Positions 60,581 to 64,000 of a DNA stretch of 64,000 bases are shown piece after piece. Within the stretch, counting starts at the first letter, position 1, and each line of letters starts with the position of its first letter. The notes beneath the pieces were generated by a model. That model was not told the DNA's origin. It was given only the letters and a program-made list of their open reading frames with translations, and did not search any database. Origin of the DNA: Pararhodobacter sp. (lineage in GTDB: Bacteria; Pseudomonadota; Alphaproteobacteria; Rhodobacterales; Rhodobacteraceae); the NCBI RefSeq assembly GCF_034676545.1, contig NZ_JAUCBZ010000015.1, forward strand, positions 2,697,001-2,761,000, in the 5' to 3' direction. The translations under genes were made by a program, and so were the position numbers.

Positions 60581-61662
60581 GCACTGAGATTGAAATCACC
60601 GGCATGGGCAAGGTTTTCGGCCAAGGATCAAGCGCATTTCGTGCGTTGTCCGAGATTGACCTGACCATCGACACCGGCGAGTTTTTCACGCTGCTCGGGC
60701 CGTCGGGGTGCGGGAAAACCACGCTTCTGCGGTTGATCGCCGGATTCGAAGTGCCCAGCAGCGGCAATTTGCGGATCAATGGCGCGGATATGGCCGGCAA
60801 AGGCCCCAACCAGCGCCCGGTCAACACGGTGTTCCAGAATTACGCGCTGTTCCCGCATATGAGCGTGGCGCAAAACATCGGCTTCGGCCTGAAAATGCAG
60901 GGTCGCCCCAAAGCCGAAATCGACGCAACCGTTGCCGAAATGCTGGCGCTGGTGCGGATGGAGGCAATGGCCGACCGCAAACCCTCCGAGATTTCGGGCG
61001 GTCAACAGCAGCGCGTGGCACTGGCGCGCGCCTTGGCGCCCCGCCCCCGGGTGTTGTTGCTCGATGAGCCCTTGAGTGCCTTGGACCTGAAGCTGCGCAA
61101 GGAAATGCAGAGCGAACTCAAGCGGTTGCAAATTGAAACCGGGATCACCTTTGTCTTTGTGACGCATGATCAGGAAGAAGCCCTGACCATGTCAGACCGC
61201 ATTGCGGTGATGAAGTCCGGACAAATCTTGCAGCTCGGCACGCCGCATGAGATCTATCACGCTCCCGCGGAACGCTTCGTGGCGGATTTCATCGGCGACA
61301 CGAATTTCCTCGACCTGCCGGTCCGGTCGATTGACGCGGACCAAACCACCTTGACCCTGCCCGGCGGCAAACCCATCACCGCGACGCTGCCAAAGGGCCT
61401 GCTGCCAGTGATCGGCGAGACCGTGACAACCGTTGTGCGGCCGGAGCAAGCCGAAATCGTGCCCGAAGCCGAAGCCGACGTGGTGGGCACGCTGGAAAAC
61501 GCGGTGTTCTTTGGCACCGACACGCATTTGAACCTGACGCTGGCCGATGGGCAAGCCTTCACCCTGCGCCGTCAAAACACCATCAACGACACCGCGCCGG
61601 CCAAAGGCACGCGGCTTGGCCTGCGGCTGTCACCGGGTGCGCTGCGCATCCTGAGGGGTTGA
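60577..61662 (+). CDS. potA: Spermidine/putrescine-type ABC importer ATPase
   Basis: A 361-residue ATPase with Walker A GPSGCGKTT, Q-loop FQNYALFPHM, signature SGGQQQR and Walker B VLLLDEPLSALD, plus a C-terminal TOBE domain (TTVVRPEQAEIV). This length and TOBE tail are typical of PotA. It is coupled by ATGA to the amidohydrolase gene and followed by both permeases. Confidence 0.92.
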   Translation: MSTEIEITGMGKVFGQGSSAFRALSEIDLTIDTGEFFTLLGPSGCGKTTLLRLIAGFEVPSSGNLRINGADMAGKGPNQRPVNTVFQNYALFPHMSVAQNIGFGLKMQGRPKAEIDATVAEMLALVRMEAMADRKPSEISGGQQQRVALARALAPRPRVLLLDEPLSALDLKLRKEMQSELKRLQIETGITFVFVTHDQEEALTMSDRIAVMKSGQILQLGTPHEIYHAPAERFVADFIGDTNFLDLPVRSIDADQTTLTLPGGKPITATLPKGLLPVIGETVTTVVRPEQAEIVPEAEADVVGTLENAVFFGTDTHLNLTLADGQAFTLRRQNTINDTAPAKGTRLGLRLSPGALRILRG

Positions 61663-61665
61663 GCG

Positions 61666-62562
61666 ATGGAACGTGAACGTCACGGCTGGAAATGGCTTCT
61701 GAGTGCCCCTGCCCTGGTGGTGCTGATCCTCGCGGCTTCAGGACCGCTGCTGATCGTCGCGGTCTATTCGGTGCTGTCTCCCGGTGATCAGGGCGGCATC
61801 AGTTGGGTGTTCTCGTCCGAGGCCTGGTTCAGGGTCTTCTTTTCGCGCGACATTTTCGACCCCGAGACAGTGACCCTGAACACCGCGCATATGACGATCT
61901 TCTGGCGCTCGATCTGGCTGTCGTTGCAAACCACCGTCATCTGCGCGGTGCTTGGCTTTCCGACCGCGTGGTTCATCGCCACGCGCCCGCCCAGCAGCCG
62001 CACCTTGTGGCTGTTCCTGATCACGATTCCCTTTTGGACCAACCTCTTGATCCGCACCTTCGCGATTCAGGAATTGATCCGCAATTCCGGCACGATCAAC
62101 AGCATCTTGTTGTGGTCCGGGCTGATCGACAGCCCGATCCAGATGCTTTACAGCGATTTCGCCGTGCTTTTGGGTATGTCCTATGTGTTTTTGCCGCTGA
62201 TGATCCTGCCGCTCTATGCGGCAATGGACAAGCTCGATTTCCGACTGGTCGAGGCCGGATATGACCTTTATGCCAGCCGGTTGCAGGTGCTGCGCCATGT
62301 GATCATTCCGATAGTCAAGCCGGGGTTCATCGCGGGTTCGATCCTGGTGTTCATCCCGTCGATCGGGGCCTATGTCACGCCCCGCGTGCTGGGTGGCGGG
62401 CGCACGATGATGATGGGCAACCTGATCGGCTTGCAGTTTGGCCAAGGCCAGAATTGGCCTGTCGGCGCGGCCTTGTCGGTGTTGCTGCTGGTGATCGTCG
62501 TTGGCGCGCTGATTTTTTACCTCAAGGTCGTCAACCGCGAGGAGGGCCCGCGTCATGGCTAA
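61666..62562 (+). CDS. potB: Spermidine/putrescine-type ABC importer permease B
   Basis: A 298-residue permease with six membrane helices. ATRPPSSRTLWLFLITIPFWTNLLIRTFA is the PotB-type centre and VEAGYDLYASRLQVLRHVIIP the coupling loop. It starts four bases after the potA stop and overlaps potC by eight. Confidence 0.92.
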   Translation: MERERHGWKWLLSAPALVVLILAASGPLLIVAVYSVLSPGDQGGISWVFSSEAWFRVFFSRDIFDPETVTLNTAHMTIFWRSIWLSLQTTVICAVLGFPTAWFIATRPPSSRTLWLFLITIPFWTNLLIRTFAIQELIRNSGTINSILLWSGLIDSPIQMLYSDFAVLLGMSYVFLPLMILPLYAAMDKLDFRLVEAGYDLYASRLQVLRHVIIPIVKPGFIAGSILVFIPSIGAYVTPRVLGGGRTMMMGNLIGLQFGQGQNWPVGAALSVLLLVIVVGALIFYLKVVNREEGPRHG

Positions 62563-63355
62563 ATCATTCTCCGTCAGACGCTTGCCGGGGTTTGGCGGGA
62601 TCGCCATCCTGACCTTCGTGCTGCTGTATCTGCCGATTGTCATCCTGGTCGCTTATTCCTTCAACGCGGGCACCTCGCAATCCAACTGGGAAGGGTTCTC
62701 GCTGCGCTGGTATCAGGCCGCATTCTCGAACAGCCAGGTGCAAGAGGTCTCCATCCGCTCGCTCTGGCTGGCGGTCACGGCCTCGGGCATCGCCACCATC
62801 CTTGCAACCCTCGCTGCCTTGGGGACCACCCGCGTCAGCCGCTTTCCCGGCCAGACGATGATCTATGCGCTGATCAACCAGCCCTTGATGGTGCCGGAAA
62901 TCGTCACCGGCATCGCGTTGTTGATCTTCGTGGCCTTCCTCAAGGTCAACACCGGCTATTCGGGCATGGGTTACATGGTCATGGCCCACACCGCGTTCTG
63001 CATCCCGTTTGCCTATTTGCCGATCCAGGCCCGGCTGCAAACGATGGACAGCAACCTGGAAACCGCCGCCGCCGACCTCTATGCCAACCCGGTTCAGGCG
63101 TTTCGCCACATCACCCTGCCCCTGCTGGTTCCCGGCATCATCGCCGGATTCATGCTGGGCTTTGTGATTTCTCTGGATACAGTGGTGATCACCGAATTCG
63201 TGAAATCCGCCGGGCAGGAAACCCTGCCGACCTATATGCTCGGGCAATTGCGTCGCGTGATCACGCCCGAGATGAACGCCATCGCGACGCTATTCCTCGC
63301 GTTGTCGCTTGTGATCGTGACAGCGTTTTTCCTCCTCACCCGCAAACGTGGGTGA
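62555..63355 (+). CDS. potC: Spermidine/putrescine-type ABC importer permease C
   Basis: A 266-residue permease with six helices. YSFNAGTSQSNWEGFSLRWY is the usual N-terminal loop and ETAAADLYANPVQAFRHITLP the ATPase-coupling loop. It overlaps potB by eight bases. Confidence 0.92.
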   Translation: MAKSFSVRRLPGFGGIAILTFVLLYLPIVILVAYSFNAGTSQSNWEGFSLRWYQAAFSNSQVQEVSIRSLWLAVTASGIATILATLAALGTTRVSRFPGQTMIYALINQPLMVPEIVTGIALLIFVAFLKVNTGYSGMGYMVMAHTAFCIPFAYLPIQARLQTMDSNLETAAADLYANPVQAFRHITLPLLVPGIIAGFMLGFVISLDTVVITEFVKSAGQETLPTYMLGQLRRVITPEMNAIATLFLALSLVIVTAFFLLTRKRG

Positions 63356-63382
63356 CACCAAAAAACCAAAAGGGAGACTATC

Positions 63383-64000
63383 ATGCAAAGAACAATCCTA
63401 ATCGGCACCGCGGCTTTTCTGGCCTCGACCGCGATCGCCAACGCAGACGGTGTTCTCAACATCTATAACTGGGGCAACTACACCAGCCCCGAGTTGATCG
63501 AGCAGTTCACCGCCGACACCGGCATTGCCGTGACGATCACCGATTTCGACAGCAACGACACCGCCCTGGCCCGCGTGCGTCAGGGTGGCCACGGGTTCGA
63601 CATTGTGGTGCCGACGCATTCCGTCCTGCCCACCTGGATCAACGAGGGGCTGCTGATGCCGCTCGATCCGGAAATCGTCACCGACCGCGCCAATATCGCG
63701 CCACAGTGGCTGAACGTCGATTTCGACATGGGTCGCCAATACACGGTGCCGTGGCAGTGGGGCACGACCGGTATCATCGTCAACACGTCGATTTATGGCG
63801 GCGATATCAACACGGCCGACATTTTCCTGAACCCGCCCGCCGAGTTGGATGGCCGGATCAACGTGATCCCGGAAATGTCTGACATCATGGCCATCGCCGC
63901 CTATGCCGCAGGCGCCGACAGCAACTGTACGGCTGACATGGATATCTGGCGTCAGGTCCGCGACACCTTGATGGCGGCAAAACCCCATTGGCTGGCGCTG
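63383..64000 (+). CDS. potD: Spermidine/putrescine-type periplasmic receptor, 3' end off window
   Basis: The first 206 codons of the receptor. A signal peptide (AFLASTAIANA) precedes LNIYNWGNYTSPELIEQF, a hallmark of PotD/PotF receptors. FDIVVPTHSVLPTWINEGLL and VPWQWGTTGIIVNTS follow. GGGAGA stands before the ATG. The gene continues beyond the window end. Confidence 0.93.
   Translation, partial: MQRTILIGTAAFLASTAIANADGVLNIYNWGNYTSPELIEQFTADTGIAVTITDFDSNDTALARVRQGGHGFDIVVPTHSVLPTWINEGLLMPLDPEIVTDRANIAPQWLNVDFDMGRQYTVPWQWGTTGIIVNTSIYGGDINTADIFLNPPAELDGRINVIPEMSDIMAIAAYAAGADSNCTADMDIWRQVRDTLMAAKPHWLAL

Noticed and set aside
1..64000. CRISPR array, prophage or replication origin
   Set aside because: No regularly spaced repeats, cas genes, phage structural genes or origin-like repeats were seen on reading.

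Overview
The window is GC-rich (low-to-mid 60s % by eye) and reads as chromosome of an aerobic alphaproteobacterium, most likely in the Rhodobacterales (Rhodobacteraceae/Roseobacter group). The pointers are overall codon use, a TRAP-TAXI receptor beside a GABA-type aminotransferase, a DUF4169/fumC neighbourhood, tctBA genes, a long aerobic-type IorA/IorB pair, and many short ATGA/GTGA operon overlaps. No genus is claimed.

Region 1 (1-16.1 kb). A class III aminotransferase and the start of a TAXI receptor lie on the minus strand, divergent from an XRE-cupin regulator. Next is a tight four-gene operon (2540-6435). It matches step for step the mycobacterial route to decaprenyl-phospho-arabinose: HAD-UbiA fusion, GtrA, DprE1-like and DprE2-like. 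Its first gene carries an apparent frameshift. An unknown anchored envelope protein and a CapA-family gene, also frameshifted, follow. Then come DUF4169, a zinc metallopeptidase and fumC (minus strand), a secreted two-gene unit of unknown function with an FGE-like domain, and a DUF1989 protein.

Region 2 (16.2-29.5 kb). A 1350-residue soluble multi-PAS hybrid histidine kinase and a HyuA-type ATPase precede tRNA-Ser(UGA). Right of the tRNA is a short accessory patch: a DUF3883 protein, a gene cut by an IS, and an intact IS21-family element (24289-26791). The patch ends beside tctBA, which lacks the expected tctC receptor gene. A cupin gene completes the region.

Region 3 (29.6-44.9 kb). After an AraC regulator there are two divergent operons sharing one intergenic control region (37346-37463). 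Leftward: an FAD oxidoreductase and a complete dipeptide-type ABC importer. Rightward: a cyclase-family hydrolase, a second paralogous FAD oxidoreductase, a MarR regulator, and an indolepyruvate-oxidoreductase-type IorA/IorB pair. I read this as one uncharacterised uptake-and-catabolism module. A globin-like gene follows.

Region 4 (45-64 kb). An EamA exporter, DUF2061 protein, XRE regulator, Rnk, MscS and HutD are followed by the dTDP-rhamnose operon rfbCBDA, a full-length 5-oxoprolinase, and msrB-msrA. Last is a polyamine-type ABC operon led by an amidohydrolase, with its receptor gene cut by the window end.

The strongest leads are the arabinosyl-lipid-donor operon in a Gram-negative, including an alanine where DprE1 has its drug-target cysteine; the two-paralogue FAD/IorAB/importer module; and the tRNA-Ser patch with an IS21 junction that has removed neighbouring sequence.
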